A DNA stretch of 64,000 nt from Falsiroseomonas stagni DSM 19981 (GTDB lineage Bacteria; Pseudomonadota; Alphaproteobacteria; Acetobacterales; Acetobacteraceae). The stretch is taken from contig NZ_FOSQ01000008.1 in the NCBI RefSeq assembly GCF_900114315.1, positions 1-64,000 of the forward strand, in the 5' to 3' direction. Below are positions 41,309-51,506 of this stretch, one piece after another. The translations under genes and the position numbers were made by a program. Numbering within the stretch: position 1 is the first letter of the stretch; the number at the start of each line of letters is the position of its first letter. The notes beneath the pieces were generated by a model, which was not told the DNA's origin, did no database searches, and was given only the letters and a program-made list of their open reading frames with translations.

Positions 41309-42490
41309 ATGGTGCCCATGCGTCTTGCCCGCCTCGCCGCGCCCAGCGCGGCCCTCCTCCTCCTCCTGTCGGGCGCGCCATCGCTCGCGCAGCCCGGGCC
41401 CGGCGGGCCGCCCGCCGTGGGCGTGGTCACCGTCGAACGGCGACCGGTGACGGAAAGCACCGAATTCGTCGGCCGGGTGGAGGCGCCGGAGCGCGTGGAA
41501 CTCCGCGCCCGCGTCACCGGCTTCCTGCAGGAACGCCTGTTCCGGGAAGGGCAGGAGGTGAAGGCGGGGGACGTGCTGTTCCGCCTGGAACGCGCGCCCT
41601 TCGAGGCCGAGGTCGCCCGCGCCCAGGCGACCGTCGCCTCCGCCGAGGCCGAGTTGCAGAACGCCAACATCTCCCTCGCCCGCGCGCGCGAACTGGTCCG
41701 CACCTCCGCCGGCACGCAGGTGCGGGTCGATGACGCGACGGCGGCGCAGCGTTCGGCCCAGGCCTCGCTGCTCGGCGCGCAGGCGCAGCTGCGGGTGGCG
41801 CAGATCAACCTGGGCTACACGGAGATCTCGGCACCGGTAGACGGCAAGATCGGGCGCTCGACCTTCTCCGTCGGCTCCGTCGTCGGGCCGAGCAGCGACC
41901 CGCTGGCCACCATCGTGAGCCAGGACCCGATGCGCATCGCCTTCCCGGTCAACCTGCGCACCGGCACCGAATTGCGCGACCGCTACGCCAGCCGCGGCGG
42001 CGCCGACGCCACGCGGGTGCGCATCCGCCTGGTGACGGGCGCCATCTACGGCCAGGTCGGCCGGATCGACTTCATCGACACGCAGGTGGACCGCAACACC
42101 GACACGATCCTGGTGCGGGCGCTGATCCCGAACCCGCCGAGGCCCGGCCCCGGCACCGGCACGGAAGGTGGCGTCGACCGCGAATTGATCGACGGCATGT
42201 TCGTGAACGTCTTCGTGGAGGGTGCCGAGCCCGTCTCCACCGTCGTCATCCCGCGCAGCGCCGTGCTGCAGGACCAGCAGGGCAACTACGTCTTCGCCCT
42301 GGACGCGGAGAACAAGGCCGCCCGCCGGCCCGTGACCCTCGGCCGCAGCATCGCCGACCAGGTGGTGATCGAGCGTGGGCTGGAGGGCGGGGAACGCGTG
42401 GTGGTGGAAGGCGTGCAGCGCGTGCGCCCGGGCCAGCCCGTGCAGCCCGGACCGGCCACCGCGCCGCTGCGCGCCCCCGGCCGGGGCTGA
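41309..42490 (+). CDS. RND efflux periplasmic adaptor (MFP)
   Basis: A 393-residue membrane-fusion protein. A Sec signal peptide ([24 protein letters not shown], no lipobox cysteine) precedes the beta-barrel and lipoyl half ([32 protein letters not shown]), a helical hairpin rich in ALA (about 85-165), the second lipoyl half ([16 protein letters not shown]), and a membrane-proximal barrel with [19 protein letters not shown]. It links the RND pump to an outer-membrane channel. A second ATG at 41318 is also possible. The permease gene begins 6 bases downstream. Confidence 0.92.
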   Translation: MVPMRLARLAAPSAALLLLLSGAPSLAQPGPGGPPAVGVVTVERRPVTESTEFVGRVEAPERVELRARVTGFLQERLFREGQEVKAGDVLFRLERAPFEAEVARAQATVASAEAELQNANISLARARELVRTSAGTQVRVDDATAAQRSAQASLLGAQAQLRVAQINLGYTEISAPVDGKIGRSTFSVGSVVGPSSDPLATIVSQDPMRIAFPVNLRTGTELRDRYASRGGADATRVRIRLVTGAIYGQVGRIDFIDTQVDRNTDTILVRALIPNPPRPGPGTGTEGGVDRELIDGMFVNVFVEGAEPVSTVVIPRSAVLQDQQGNYVFALDAENKAARRPVTLGRSIADQVVIERGLEGGERVVVEGVQRVRPGQPVQPGPATAPLRAPGRG

Positions 42491-42496
42491 TCCACC

Positions 42497-45400
42497 ATGA
42501 TCTCCTCCGTCTTCGTCGACCGGCCGCGGCTGGCCATCGTCATCTCCATCGTGATGACGCTGGCCGGCGCGCTGGCCATGCTGCGCATTCCCGTCGCGCA
42601 GTTCCCGGACATCGTGCCGCCGCAGGTGCAGGTCAGCACCTCATACCCCGGCGCCTCCGCCTCCGTCGTCGAATCGACGGTCGCGCAGGTGATCGAAAGC
42701 GCCGTGAATGGCGTGGAGGGCATGATCTACATGTCCTCCAACAGCGCCAATGACGGCACCTATGCGCTCAACGTCTCCTTCGCGCTCGGCACCAATGCCG
42801 ACATCGCGACGGTGAACGTGAACAACCGCGTGCAATCCGCGCTGGCGCGATTGCCTCAGGAAGTGCAGCGCCAGGGCGTCACGGTGCGCAAGCAGTCATC
42901 GGCCGTGTTGCAGTTCCTGACGGTGACGTCGTCCAACCCGGCGCATGATCCGCTGTATCTGTCCAACTACGTCACCATCAACATGCTGGACCGGCTGGCG
43001 CGCGTGCCGGGCATCGGCTCCGTCTCCATGTTCGGGGCCATGGATTATTCCATGCGCATCTGGTTCGAGGTGGACAAGTTGATCAGCCTGAACCTGACGC
43101 CGTCCGACGTGGTGGCGGCGGTGCAGGCGCAGAATGTGCAGGCGGCCGTGGGCCGCATCGGCGCCAGGCCGATCAGCGACGACCAGCAGTTCCAGTTCAA
43201 CCTGCAGACCCAGGGAAGGCTTTCGACGCCGGAGGAATTCGGCAACATCGTCATCCGCGCCAACGCGCAGGGCAGCCTGCTGCGGCTGCGGGACGTGGCG
43301 CGCGTCGAACTCGGCGCGGCGCGGATGGACACGGAAAGCCGGCTGAACGGCCAGCCCGCCATCACGCTCGGCGCCTACCTCGCCCCCGGCGCCAATGCCG
43401 TGGCCGCCGCCAGCGCGCTGACCCGCACCTTGCAGGAGATGAATGCGCGCTTCCCCGAGGGGATGCGCACGGAAGTGTTCTACGACACCTCCACCTTCGT
43501 CACCGACACGATCCATGAGGTCATCAAGACCCTGTTGGAGGCCTTCGTGCTGGTGGTGCTGGTGGTGCTGCTGTTCCTCGGCAGCTTCCGCGCCACCATC
43601 ATCCCCGTCATCGCCGTGCCGGTCAGCCTGATCGCGACCTTCGCGGTGCTGCTGGTGGTGGGCTTCTCCGCCAACACCGTGTCGCTGCTCGCCATGGTTC
43701 TCGCCATCGGCATCGTCGTCGATGACGCCATCGTGGTGGTGGAGAATGTCGAGCGCGTGATGGAGGAGGAGCCGGAGCTTTCGCCGGCCGAGGCCACCAA
43801 GAAGGCGATGGCGCAGATCACCGCGCCGATCATCGCCATCACGCTCGTGCTGCTCTCCGTATTCGTGCCCGTGGGCTTCATCCCCGGGCTGTCGGGCGCG
43901 CTGTTCGCCCAGTTCGCCGTCACCGTATCCGTCGCCATGGTGATTTCCGCCATCAATGCGCTGACCCTGTCGCCCGCGCTCTGCGCCGTCTTCCTGCGGC
44001 CGCATCACGGCCCGCGGAAGGGCGTGCTGGCGGCGGTGATGCGGGGCATCGACTGGGTGCGGGACGGCTACGGCAACATCGTCGCCAGGCTGGTGCGGCT
44101 GTCGATCCTGTCCCTGGTGCTGACGGCGGTGTTCATGGGCGGCGTCGCCTACCTCGCGGGCAAGACACCCGCGGGCTTCCTGCCGGAGGAAGACCAGGGC
44201 GCCTTCTTCGTGCAGATGCAGCTGCCCCAGGGCGCATCGCTGTCGCGCACCCGCGCGGCGGTGGAGCAGGTGGAGGCGATCATCAAGCCCGTGCCGGGGG
44301 TGGAGCGCGTGCTGGCGATCGTCGGCTTCAGCCTGATCGATGGCGGCGCGCAGTCCAACGCCGCCTTCATCGTCGTCCGCATGAAGCCCTTCGCGGACCG
44401 CACCACGGCGCAGGAAAGCGTGTTCAGCGCCATCCGCACCGTCTTCGGCGCGACGCAGCAGGTGCGGGCGGCGAATACCTTCGCCTTCAACATCCCGCCC
44501 ATCATCGGATTGGGCACCGGTGCCGGCTTCCAGTACCAGTTGCAGAACCTGGAAGGCCGCCCGCCGGAGGAGATGGCCAGCGCCATGCTCGGCGTCGTCG
44601 TCGCCGCCAACCAGGACCCACGCCTCCAGGCCGTCTTCTCCACCTTCGCCGCCAACAACCCGTCCCTGTTCCTGGATGTGGACCGGGACAAGGCGCAGGC
44701 GCTGGGCGTGCGGATCAGCGACATCTTCGCCGCGCTGCAGACCACGCTCGGCGGCTTCTACGTCAACGACTTCAACTATTTCGGCCGGTCCTGGCAGGTG
44801 AACATCCAGGCCGAGGCGACGGACCGGGACGACATTCCCGACATCTGGCGCATCCATGTCCGCAACGCGGCCGGGGAGATGGTGCCGCTGCGTTCCGTCG
44901 CCGATATCCGCGTGGTGCTCGGCCCGCAGACCATCAGCCGCTACAACAACGTCCGCAGCGTCTCCATCAACGGCGCGCCGCGGCCGGGCATCTCCTCCGG
45001 CGATGCGCTGACGGCGATGGAGCAGTTGTCGGACCGCGTGCTGCCGCAGGGCTATGGCTATGAATGGACCGGCACGGCGTTCCAGGAGAGGCTGGCGAGC
45101 GGCCAGACGGGGACGATCCTCGCCCTCGCGCTGCTCTTCGCCTACCTGTTCCTGGTGGCGCTGTATGAGAGCTGGGTGATCCCGATCCCGGTGCTGACCT
45201 CCATCGCGGTCGGCGTTCTGGGGTCCTTCGCGGCCATCGGGATCGCGGGCCTGTCGCTCGATGTCTATGCGCAGATCGGGCTGGTGGTGCTGATCGCGCT
45301 GGCCGCCAAGAACGGCATCCTCATCATCGAATTCGCGAAGGAGAAGCGCGAGGCCGGGATGTCGATCCAGGAGGCCGCGGTGATGGGCGCCAGGCTCCGC

Positions 45401-45634
45401 TTCCGCGCGGTGATGATGACCTCGATCGCCTTCGTGCTCGGCCTGGTGCCGCTGGTGATCGCGACGGGGGCAGCGAGTGCATCCCGCCGCGCGGTGGGCA
45501 TGCCAGTCTTCGGCGGGATGCTCGCGGCTTCCATCATCGGCATCTTCATGATCCCGATGCTCTACGTGGTGTTCCAGACGATGCGGGAATGGGTGAAGGC
45601 GCGCTTCGCGGGCACGCCGAAGACGCATGCCTGA
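42497..45634 (+). CDS. RND multidrug efflux permease (HAE1 type)
   Basis: A 1045-residue proton-driven exporter of the AcrB/HAE1 type, with twelve membrane helices and two large periplasmic loops. Landmarks are the N-terminal [20 protein letters not shown] helix, the RND motif Asp409-Asp410 in [56 protein letters not shown] and the C-terminal [21 protein letters not shown]. It probably exports drugs, bile-like or aromatic compounds. The adaptor precedes it, but no TolC-type channel or TetR regulator gene lies in the neighbourhood. Confidence 0.96.
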   Translation: MISSVFVDRPRLAIVISIVMTLAGALAMLRIPVAQFPDIVPPQVQVSTSYPGASASVVESTVAQVIESAVNGVEGMIYMSSNSANDGTYALNVSFALGTNADIATVNVNNRVQSALARLPQEVQRQGVTVRKQSSAVLQFLTVTSSNPAHDPLYLSNYVTINMLDRLARVPGIGSVSMFGAMDYSMRIWFEVDKLISLNLTPSDVVAAVQAQNVQAAVGRIGARPISDDQQFQFNLQTQGRLSTPEEFGNIVIRANAQGSLLRLRDVARVELGAARMDTESRLNGQPAITLGAYLAPGANAVAAASALTRTLQEMNARFPEGMRTEVFYDTSTFVTDTIHEVIKTLLEAFVLVVLVVLLFLGSFRATIIPVIAVPVSLIATFAVLLVVGFSANTVSLLAMVLAIGIVVDDAIVVVENVERVMEEEPELSPAEATKKAMAQITAPIIAITLVLLSVFVPVGFIPGLSGALFAQFAVTVSVAMVISAINALTLSPALCAVFLRPHHGPRKGVLAAVMRGIDWVRDGYGNIVARLVRLSILSLVLTAVFMGGVAYLAGKTPAGFLPEEDQGAFFVQMQLPQGASLSRTRAAVEQVEAIIKPVPGVERVLAIVGFSLIDGGAQSNAAFIVVRMKPFADRTTAQESVFSAIRTVFGATQQVRAANTFAFNIPPIIGLGTGAGFQYQLQNLEGRPPEEMASAMLGVVVAANQDPRLQAVFSTFAANNPSLFLDVDRDKAQALGVRISDIFAALQTTLGGFYVNDFNYFGRSWQVNIQAEATDRDDIPDIWRIHVRNAAGEMVPLRSVADIRVVLGPQTISRYNNVRSVSINGAPRPGISSGDALTAMEQLSDRVLPQGYGYEWTGTAFQERLASGQTGTILALALLFAYLFLVALYESWVIPIPVLTSIAVGVLGSFAAIGIAGLSLDVYAQIGLVVLIALAAKNGILIIEFAKEKREAGMSIQEAAVMGARLRFRAVMMTSIAFVLGLVPLVIATGAASASRRAVGMPVFGGMLAASIIGIFMIPMLYVVFQTMREWVKARFAGTPKTHA

Positions 45635-45658
45635 ACACGGCTGGATCGTGCCCTGGGG

Positions 45659-46432
45659 CTACCGCCGGTAGCCCCAGATCGCGAAGATGCGGTGCGGCAC
45701 CACCAGCGGGTCGGGCCCGAAGCGCTGGTCGAGCAGCGTGGCGAGTTCGGCATCGAAGCGCGCCACCGCATCGCCCCCCAGCGCACCACCCACCCCGGCG
45801 GAGGCGCGGACCCGACCGCGCCAATCCTCCCGGCTGTACAGCGCTTCATGGTCGAAGCCGGCAAAGCCGATGTCGCGGAACCCAGCGAGCGACAGGTCGC
45901 CCGCCCAGGCGGGGTAGAAGCCCGTGCCGTTTCCCATCCGCCAGCGCGGGTTGTGGGCCTCGATCAGCCATTCGGTCGCATGCGCGACGCTGCCGGGCAG
46001 CGGCAGCCAGTCATAGTGGCAGATCACCACCGCGCCGCCGGGCTTCAGCACACGGCCCGCTTCCGCCGCCGCCAGGCCGCGGTCGAACCAGTGCCAGCAC
46101 TGGCCGGCGATCACGAGGTCGAAGCCCTCGCCGGGCTGGCCCGTGCGTTCCGCCAGGCCTTCCACGAAGCGGGCGCGATCGGCCAGGCCCTCCTCCGCCG
46201 CCAGGCGCCGCGCGGCGGCGATCTGGCCGGGGGCGGGATCGAGACCCAGCACCGCCGCGCCCCGCGCCGCCAGGCCGCGCGCCAGCGTGCCGGTGCCGGT
46301 GCCGAGGTCCAGCACCGTCGCCCCATCGCGGAGCAGCCCCTCGCGCGCCAGCAGGTCGAAGAAGCGCGGCGGGAAGCCCTGGCGGTGGCGGGCGTAATCG
46401 GCGCTGGTCAGGCTCCAATCGGGATTCGTCAT
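45659..46432 (-). CDS. Class I SAM-dependent methyltransferase
   Basis: A 257-residue methyltransferase of the Methyltransf_11/UbiE type. Motif I is VLDLGTGTGTLARGLA (about 40-55), with the second strand VLGLDPAPGQIAAAR, motif II DLVIAGQCWHWFD and LKPGGAVVICHYDWLP after it. The substrate is not known. Its start overlaps the stop of the upstream glycosyltransferase (ATGA), so it is the last gene of a three-gene unit and may methylate a product of the two transferases. It converges with the RND permease gene 24 bases away. Confidence 0.88.
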   Translation of the reverse strand: MTNPDWSLTSADYARHRQGFPPRFFDLLAREGLLRDGATVLDLGTGTGTLARGLAARGAAVLGLDPAPGQIAAARRLAAEEGLADRARFVEGLAERTGQPGEGFDLVIAGQCWHWFDRGLAAAEAGRVLKPGGAVVICHYDWLPLPGSVAHATEWLIEAHNPRWRMGNGTGFYPAWAGDLSLAGFRDIGFAGFDHEALYSREDWRGRVRASAGVGGALGGDAVARFDAELATLLDQRFGPDPLVVPHRIFAIWGYRR

Positions 46433-47007
46433 CGGCGGGCTTTCGTCAGGGCGGCCAGGTCGGCGGCGGTATCGACATCCCGCAGGGTGCGGAGCGTCGC
46501 AACCCGGCGGCCTTTGCAATTGGCGATGGTGTCGGCCAGCGCGTGGCGGGTGGACCAGCGCACGGCGACGAAGGGGGTGGCGGGACGGCGGGGGCCGAGG
46601 CCGACCAGCCAGTAGCCGCCATCCCGCGCCGGGCCGAAGACGGCATCCGCCCGGCCGAGCGCCCGGAACCCCGCCGCGATGTCGCTGGCCGCGATGCCCG
46701 GGATGTCGCTGCCCACCAGCACGCAGCGGCGATACGGGCGCATGGCGCGCGCCATCCGCTGGCCGAGGTCGCCCCGCCCCTGCCTCACGCGGGGCACCGG
46801 CACCGGCCAGCGGGCGGGCGCATGGTCCGGCGTGGCGGCGATCACCGTCCGCCAGCGCCGGTCCCGCGCCGTGGCGCGCAGCACGGCGGTGAGCTGGCCG
46901 ACATAGAAGCGCAGCGCCGCCCGGTCGCCGATGCCGCGCGCCAGGCGCCGCTTCACCGCACCGAGTCGCGGCGCGCGCGCGAAGATCACCAGCGTGTCGC
47001 CCCTCAT
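46429..47007 (-). CDS. DUF2064/TIGR04282-type glycosyltransferase
   Basis: A 192-residue protein of the group once called rSAM/selenodomain-associated transferase 1 (TIGR04282), a nucleotide-transferase-like fold. It shows LVIFARAPRLGAVKRRLA, GDLGQRMARAM, VLVGSDIPGI, AVFGPARDGGYWLVGL and TLRTLRDVDTAADL, the motifs of the family. Members are linked to arsenosugar or other modified-sugar assembly. It overlaps both neighbours by four bases. The GTA-like metal-binding aspartates are within VGSDIPG and DVDTAADL. Confidence 0.9.
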   Translation of the reverse strand: MRGDTLVIFARAPRLGAVKRRLARGIGDRAALRFYVGQLTAVLRATARDRRWRTVIAATPDHAPARWPVPVPRVRQGRGDLGQRMARAMRPYRRCVLVGSDIPGIAASDIAAGFRALGRADAVFGPARDGGYWLVGLGPRRPATPFVAVRWSTRHALADTIANCKGRRVATLRTLRDVDTAADLAALTKARR

Positions 47008-47675
47008 CCCCGTCCCCGATAGATGCGCTGGATGGTGGCGGGGCTGACGCCGACGAACCAGAGGGCGAGGCAGGTCAGGTTGCGGGCGGAGCGGCGCAGA
47101 TAGCCATCCCGGCGGAATCGCGCGGCACTCGTCATCGCCGCCACGTCCATCGCGCCGATCCGCGCGCGGCCGAGGCGGCGCACCAGGTCCACATCCTCCA
47201 TCAGCGGCAGCGGGCGCATGCCGCCGGCGGCGCGCAGCAGGTCCCGGTGGATCAGCAGCCCCTGGTCGCCATAGGGCAGGCCGAGCACCCGGCAGCGCCA
47301 GGCAACGGCGCGTTCCAGGCGGCGGGCGGCGGGCGACTCGTCATCGAGGGCAAAGCGGAAGTGCCAGGCGCGAACGGGGTCGCGCATTGCGATCCGGACA
47401 GCGTCCTGCCAGCCGGGCGCGAGCCGCGTATCGGCATGCAGCAGCAGCAGCCAGGGGCCCGTCGCGGCCTCGATTCCCGCGGCAATCTGGCTGCCGCGGC
47501 CGCGCGGCGCCTGGACCACGCGGGCGCCGGCGGCTGCCGCCACCGCCGCCGTCCCGTCGGTGCTGCCGGCATCGGCGACGGTGATGTCCTGCCCGGCCAG
47601 CACCGCCAGCGTGCCGGGCAGCGTGGCGGCGGCATGCAGCGCGGGGATGACAATGGACAGCCCCTCAATTCGCAT
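47004..47675 (-). CDS. TIGR04283-type family 2 glycosyltransferase
   Basis: A 223-residue GT-A glycosyltransferase of the rSAM/selenodomain-associated transferase 2 type (TIGR04283). LSIVIPALHAAATLPGTLAVL, the metal motif VADAGSTDGTAAVAAAAGARVVQAPRGRGSQ, LLLHADTRLAPGWQDAV and LPYGDQGLLIHRDLLR..MEDVDLVRRL support the call. The ATG at 47675 is at the normal family start; a longer frame upstream overlaps the radical SAM gene. It pairs with the TIGR04282 transferase, a pairing seen in arsenosugar-type clusters, but the usual radical SAM partner ArsS is not adjacent. Confidence 0.9.
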   Translation of the reverse strand: MRIEGLSIVIPALHAAATLPGTLAVLAGQDITVADAGSTDGTAAVAAAAGARVVQAPRGRGSQIAAGIEAATGPWLLLLHADTRLAPGWQDAVRIAMRDPVRAWHFRFALDDESPAARRLERAVAWRCRVLGLPYGDQGLLIHRDLLRAAGGMRPLPLMEDVDLVRRLGRARIGAMDVAAMTSAARFRRDGYLRRSARNLTCLALWFVGVSPATIQRIYRGRG

Positions 47676-47725
47676 TTTGTTCTTGACGCACTGCCCGGGG
47701 ATACCCCACCTTCCGCGAGAACAAA
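47676..47725. promoter_or_regulatory. Divergent promoter with TTTGTTCT inverted repeat
   Basis: TTTGTTCT (47676-47683) is the exact reverse complement of AGAACAAA (47718-47725) in the 73-base gap between the glycosyltransferase and radical SAM genes. TTGACG at 47683-47688 could be a -35 box. The inverted repeat may bind a regulator of both directions; its wide spacing (34 bases) makes a simple dimer site doubtful. Confidence 0.35.
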
Positions 47726-47748
47726 CCAGGAAATCGAAGGATCCGACG

Positions 47749-48885
47749 ATGCCTGATGGGGGAGCCTCCGCAATGCCCTCCCTGGCCCGCAAGGGCCGGG
47801 GCGCCGTCACCAATCCCGGCGTGCGCTATGAAAGCACGCGGACGGAGGCCTGGGATGATGGCTGGGGCACGCTGGCCGCGGAATTCGCGGACATGCCGCC
47901 GTTGCCGACCACGCTGACGAAGGACCACGCGAAATCCGCGCTGTCCTGGAACGACAGCCCGGATATCGGCTTCGACCGCTCGCTGAACCCCTATCGCGGC
48001 TGCGAGCATGGCTGCGTCTACTGCTATGCGCGCCCCGCCCATGCCTATGTCGGCATGTCCCCCGGCCTCGATTTCGAGACCCGGCTGATGTTCAAGCCGG
48101 AGTTGCCGGCGCTGCTGGAGAAGGAGCTTTCCAAGCCGGGCTACGAGGCAAAGCCGGTGGCGCTGGGGGCGAACACCGACCCCTACCAGCCCGTTGAGCG
48201 GACATTGGGGATCACGCGCCGCACGCTGGAGATCCTGGAAAAATTCGGCCACCCCGTGACCATCGTGACCAAGGGCGCGGGGGTTGTGCGGGACATCGAC
48301 ATCCTCCAGCGGCTCGCGGCGCGGAACCTGGTGCATGTCTGCCTCTCCGTCACCACGCTGGACATGAAGCTGGCGCGGGTGATGGAGCCGCGGGCGGCAT
48401 CGCCGCTGAAGCGCCTTGGCGCCATCACCGAACTGGCCAAGGCCGGCATCCCCGTGGGCGTGCTGGCGGCGCCGATGATCCCGGGGCTGAACGACGCGGA
48501 GATGGAGCGCATCCTGGAAGCCAGCGCGCGCGCCGGCGCAACCCGGGCCGGCTATGTGCTGCTGCGCCTGCCGCTCGAGATCAAGGCGATGTTCGAGGCT
48601 TGGCTGGCCGAGCACCACCCCGAACGCGCCGCCCGCGTGCTGGCTTTGGTGCGGGAGACGCGGGGCGGGCGGCTCTATGATGCCCGCTTCGGCGCGCGGC
48701 AGACCGGCACCGGCCCCTATGCCGATCTGCTGGCGCAGCGCTTCAAGCTGGCGTTGCGCCGCTTCGGCCTGGATGGCCGCGGCTATACCGGCCGGGCCGT
48801 CCAGAACAGCTTCAGCGCGTCGCTGGACTGCACGCAGTTCAAGGTGCCGGGCGCCATGGCGGCGAGGCAGCTGGAGCTGCTGTAG
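47749..48885 (+). CDS. PA0069-type radical SAM protein (spore photoproduct lyase-like)
   Basis: A 378-residue radical SAM enzyme. The cluster motif is YRGCEHGCVYCYARP (CxxxCxxC), followed by the SplB-like core LGANTDPYQPVERTLGITRRTLEILEKFGHPVTIVTKGAGVVRDIDIL, SVTTLDMKLARVMEPRAASPLKRLGAI and LAAPMIPGLNDAEM. This matches the PA0069 family, whose function is not settled. AAGGAT supports the ATG at 47749; the in-frame ATG at 47773 is the alternative. It diverges from the glycosyltransferase operon. Confidence 0.9.
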   Translation: MPDGGASAMPSLARKGRGAVTNPGVRYESTRTEAWDDGWGTLAAEFADMPPLPTTLTKDHAKSALSWNDSPDIGFDRSLNPYRGCEHGCVYCYARPAHAYVGMSPGLDFETRLMFKPELPALLEKELSKPGYEAKPVALGANTDPYQPVERTLGITRRTLEILEKFGHPVTIVTKGAGVVRDIDILQRLAARNLVHVCLSVTTLDMKLARVMEPRAASPLKRLGAITELAKAGIPVGVLAAPMIPGLNDAEMERILEASARAGATRAGYVLLRLPLEIKAMFEAWLAEHHPERAARVLALVRETRGGRLYDARFGARQTGTGPYADLLAQRFKLALRRFGLDGRGYTGRAVQNSFSASLDCTQFKVPGAMAARQLELL

Positions 48886-48888
48886 CGT

Positions 48889-50550
48889 CTACCCCTTCCG
48901 GCGCCGGAAGGCCGTGACCTGTAGGGCGGAGGCATGGACATGCACCACCGCCGGCACGGTCCGCGGCGCCAGCGCGGCGTCGAGAACCGGGCCGATATCG
49001 TCTTCGGTGCGGATGGTGAACCCCTCCGCCCCGAAGGCGCGGCCCCAGGCGGCGAAATCGGGATTCACGAGGTCCGCGGCATTGGCGAAGGGCCGGCCAG
49101 GGTAGCGGTTCTCGTGATGCATGCCGATGGAGCCATAGGTCCGGTTGTCCGGGATCAGCAGCACCGGCGAGGCGCCGTGGCGCATGGCGGTGGCGATCTC
49201 ATTCCCCGTCATCAGCGCGCCGCCATCGCCCGCCACGGCGATCACCTGGCGGCCGGGGTGGCGGATGCTGGCGGCGACGGCCATCGGCATCCCCGCCCCC
49301 ATGCCGCCGACGGCGGAACCGAGGAAGATCTGCCCCGGCCGGAAGGGGATGTGCCGGTGGACGAAGCTCGTGAAATTGCCGGCATCCGTGGTCAGCACGG
49401 CATCGGCCGCCATGCGTTCGGCGACGCCGACGCAGACGGCGGCAAAGTTCACCCCATCCGGCGCGGCTTCCCAGCTCGGCACCGTCAGCTCCCGGTGGAT
49501 GGCGTGCAGCCGGGCGATCCAGGCGCAGCGGCCCGAGGGATACGCCGGCTTGCGTTCCAGCAGCGCCGCCACCACCGCGGCCGGATCGGCGCAGATGGCG
49601 AGGTCCGCGCGCCAGACGCGGTTCAGCTCTGAGGGGTCCGGCCAGACATGCACGAAGGGCATCTGCGGGTCGGGCGCCGTCGGCCAGGTCCAGGACTGGC
49701 TGACCACATCGGTCATGCGTTCGCCGAGTGCGACCAGCAGATCGGCCTCCCGCATCTCCGCCATCAGCCGCGGCTGCACGCGGTTGCCGACATAGCCGGC
49801 GTAGTTCGCGTGGTGGCTGTCGAACAGATGCGGCCGGCGATGGGTCGGGGAGACGGGGAGGCTCCAGGCCTCCGCGAAGCGCCGGAGCGAATCCAGCGTC
49901 TCCGGCGGCCCATCCATCGCGCCGCCCACCAGCACCAGCGGGCGCTGCGCCGCGGCCAGGCGCTGCGCCAGATCGTCCATCTGCGCGGGTGAAGGCCCGG
50001 GCGTGGCGCGGGGGCGCGGCCTGGCCAGGGGCAGGTCGTCCGCGGCCTCGTCCAGCACATCCTCGGGGAAGACCACGGCGACGGGGCCAGGGGTGCCGGA
50101 TTCGGCCAAATGGAAGGCGCGGGCCATCGCCTCGCTGGCCTGGCTCGGCAGATCGACGTTGATCACCGCCTTGGTGATGTCGGCCAGCAGCTTGCCGTAG
50201 TCATGTTCCTGGAGCGCGTTGCGCCCGCGTTCACGGCGCTCCACCTGGCCGATCAGCAGCACCATAGGCACCGCATCGTGATGCGCCGTGTGCAGCCCGA
50301 TCATGGCGTTGGAGACGCCGGGCCCGCGGGAGACGAGGCAGACCCCCGCCTTGCCCGCGCGCATCCGCCCATCCGCCACCGCCATATAGGCGGCGCCACC
50401 CTCATGCCGGCAGACCACCAGCTTCAGCTGCGGCACATCGACCAGCGCATCCGTCAGGCCGAGGAAACTCTCCCCCGGAACGCAATACATCAGGTCCACG
50501 CCCTGTGCGGCGAGGCTTTCCGCGACCAGGCGACCGACGCTGCGCCCCAT
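48889..50550 (-). CDS. Thiamine-pyrophosphate enzyme (acetolactate-synthase-like)
   Basis: A 553-residue TPP-dependent enzyme. The N-terminal domain has the catalytic glutamate in YCVPGESFLGLTDAL; the middle FAD/NAD-like domain and the C-terminal TPP domain with VAVAGDGGALMTGNEIATAMRHGASPVLLIPDNRTYGSIG follow. It resembles acetolactate synthase large subunits and related 2-keto acid decarboxylases or carboligases. There is no IlvH-type small subunit nearby. It is the last gene of a five-gene overlapping operon and probably acts on the keto acid made by the aminotransferase one gene upstream. The start shares one base with the upstream stop. Confidence 0.9.
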   Translation of the reverse strand: MGRSVGRLVAESLAAQGVDLMYCVPGESFLGLTDALVDVPQLKLVVCRHEGGAAYMAVADGRMRAGKAGVCLVSRGPGVSNAMIGLHTAHHDAVPMVLLIGQVERRERGRNALQEHDYGKLLADITKAVINVDLPSQASEAMARAFHLAESGTPGPVAVVFPEDVLDEAADDLPLARPRPRATPGPSPAQMDDLAQRLAAAQRPLVLVGGAMDGPPETLDSLRRFAEAWSLPVSPTHRRPHLFDSHHANYAGYVGNRVQPRLMAEMREADLLVALGERMTDVVSQSWTWPTAPDPQMPFVHVWPDPSELNRVWRADLAICADPAAVVAALLERKPAYPSGRCAWIARLHAIHRELTVPSWEAAPDGVNFAAVCVGVAERMAADAVLTTDAGNFTSFVHRHIPFRPGQIFLGSAVGGMGAGMPMAVAASIRHPGRQVIAVAGDGGALMTGNEIATAMRHGASPVLLIPDNRTYGSIGMHHENRYPGRPFANAADLVNPDFAAWGRAFGAEGFTIRTEDDIGPVLDAALAPRTVPAVVHVHASALQVTAFRRRKG

Positions 50551-51506
50551 CACTCCGCCGCCTGCCGCGCGGTTTCGGCGCCATAAATCGGCGTGAGCCA
50601 ATGCCGGTACTTCTCGACCTTGCCGCGCACCACGTCGAAGTAGATCTGCTGAAGCTGCCGCGTGATGGCGCCGGGCTTGCCGCCACCGATGTCGTAATGG
50701 TCGATGGAGGCGATGGGCAGGACCTCCGCCCCGCTGCCGCAGAAGAAGGCTTCCTCGCAGACGTACAATTCCGACCGATCGATGTCGCGCTCCACCACCG
50801 TCAGGCCGAGTTCGCGCTCCGCCAGTTCCATCACCGTCTCCCGCGTGATGCTCTCCAGGATGTCGGCGGTGACGGGCGGCGTGATGAGCTTGCCGCGGCG
50901 GACGATCATGATGCAGGCGCCAGGGCCTTCCGCGACCTTGCCGGCGGCGTTGAGCATGACCGGCGGGCCGAAGCCGTTCAGCCGTGCCTCGACATAGGCG
51001 AGCCGCGAATTGTGGTAGTTGCTGCCGGCCTTGATGCGGGAAGGCGAGGCCATGTCGCTGTTGCGCCGCCAGGTGCTGACGCAGGATTTCACGCCGGTCT
51101 CGATGGTGGGCTTGGAGGGCATCGGGAAGGCGAGGATGAAGAAGCCCGTGCGGATCTCGCTCGGCAGGTAATGCGTGAGTTCGCCCTCGGCGAAGTAGAC
51201 GACGGGGCGGTAGTGGATGTTCTCCCGGTAGCCGCAGGCGCGGATGAGGTCGAGGGACGCGGCCTCAATCTGCTCATCGCTGTAGGGCACGGCCATCCGC
51301 ATGATGTGTGCGCCCTGGCGGAGCCGCGCGATGTGGTCGGCGTGGCGGAAGGCGTAGAGCTGGCCTTCATCGGGGTTCCAATAGGCGCGGATGCCCTCGA
51401 ACACATTCTCACCGCGCAGTACGGCTTCGGTGGAGATGTGGATCGTCGCGTCGCTCCACGGCACCAGCTTGCCATCGAGCCATGCATGGCTGGCGGATTT
51501 GGTCAT
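50550..51506 (-). CDS. Branched-chain-type aminotransferase (class IV)
   Basis: A 318-residue PLP enzyme of fold type IV, closest to branched-chain amino acid transaminases. The PLP lysine is Lys159 in SRIKAGSNYHNSRLAYVEA; other landmarks are LRGENVFEGIRAY, NAAGKVAEGPGACIMIV and EEAFFCGSGAEVLPI. It exchanges amino and keto groups with 2-oxoglutarate or another partner. Its genomic setting between HyuA and a TPP enzyme suggests that it handles a specific amino acid rather than general leucine metabolism. It overlaps hyuA by four bases. Confidence 0.92.
   Translation of the reverse strand: MTKSASHAWLDGKLVPWSDATIHISTEAVLRGENVFEGIRAYWNPDEGQLYAFRHADHIARLRQGAHIMRMAVPYSDEQIEAASLDLIRACGYRENIHYRPVVYFAEGELTHYLPSEIRTGFFILAFPMPSKPTIETGVKSCVSTWRRNSDMASPSRIKAGSNYHNSRLAYVEARLNGFGPPVMLNAAGKVAEGPGACIMIVRRGKLITPPVTADILESITRETVMELAERELGLTVVERDIDRSELYVCEEAFFCGSGAEVLPIASIDHYDIGGGKPGAITRQLQQIYFDVVRGKVEKYRHWLTPIYGAETARQAAE

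Noticed and set aside
42896-45628. Long minus-strand open frame with a histidine/aspartate-rich product, 910 codons
   Set aside because: It mirrors the third codon positions of the RND permease gene; the permease is unambiguous.
47679-47682. GTTC as part of an alphaproteobacterial LexA site
   Set aside because: The required second GTTC seven bases later is missing; only the wide inverted repeat is present.
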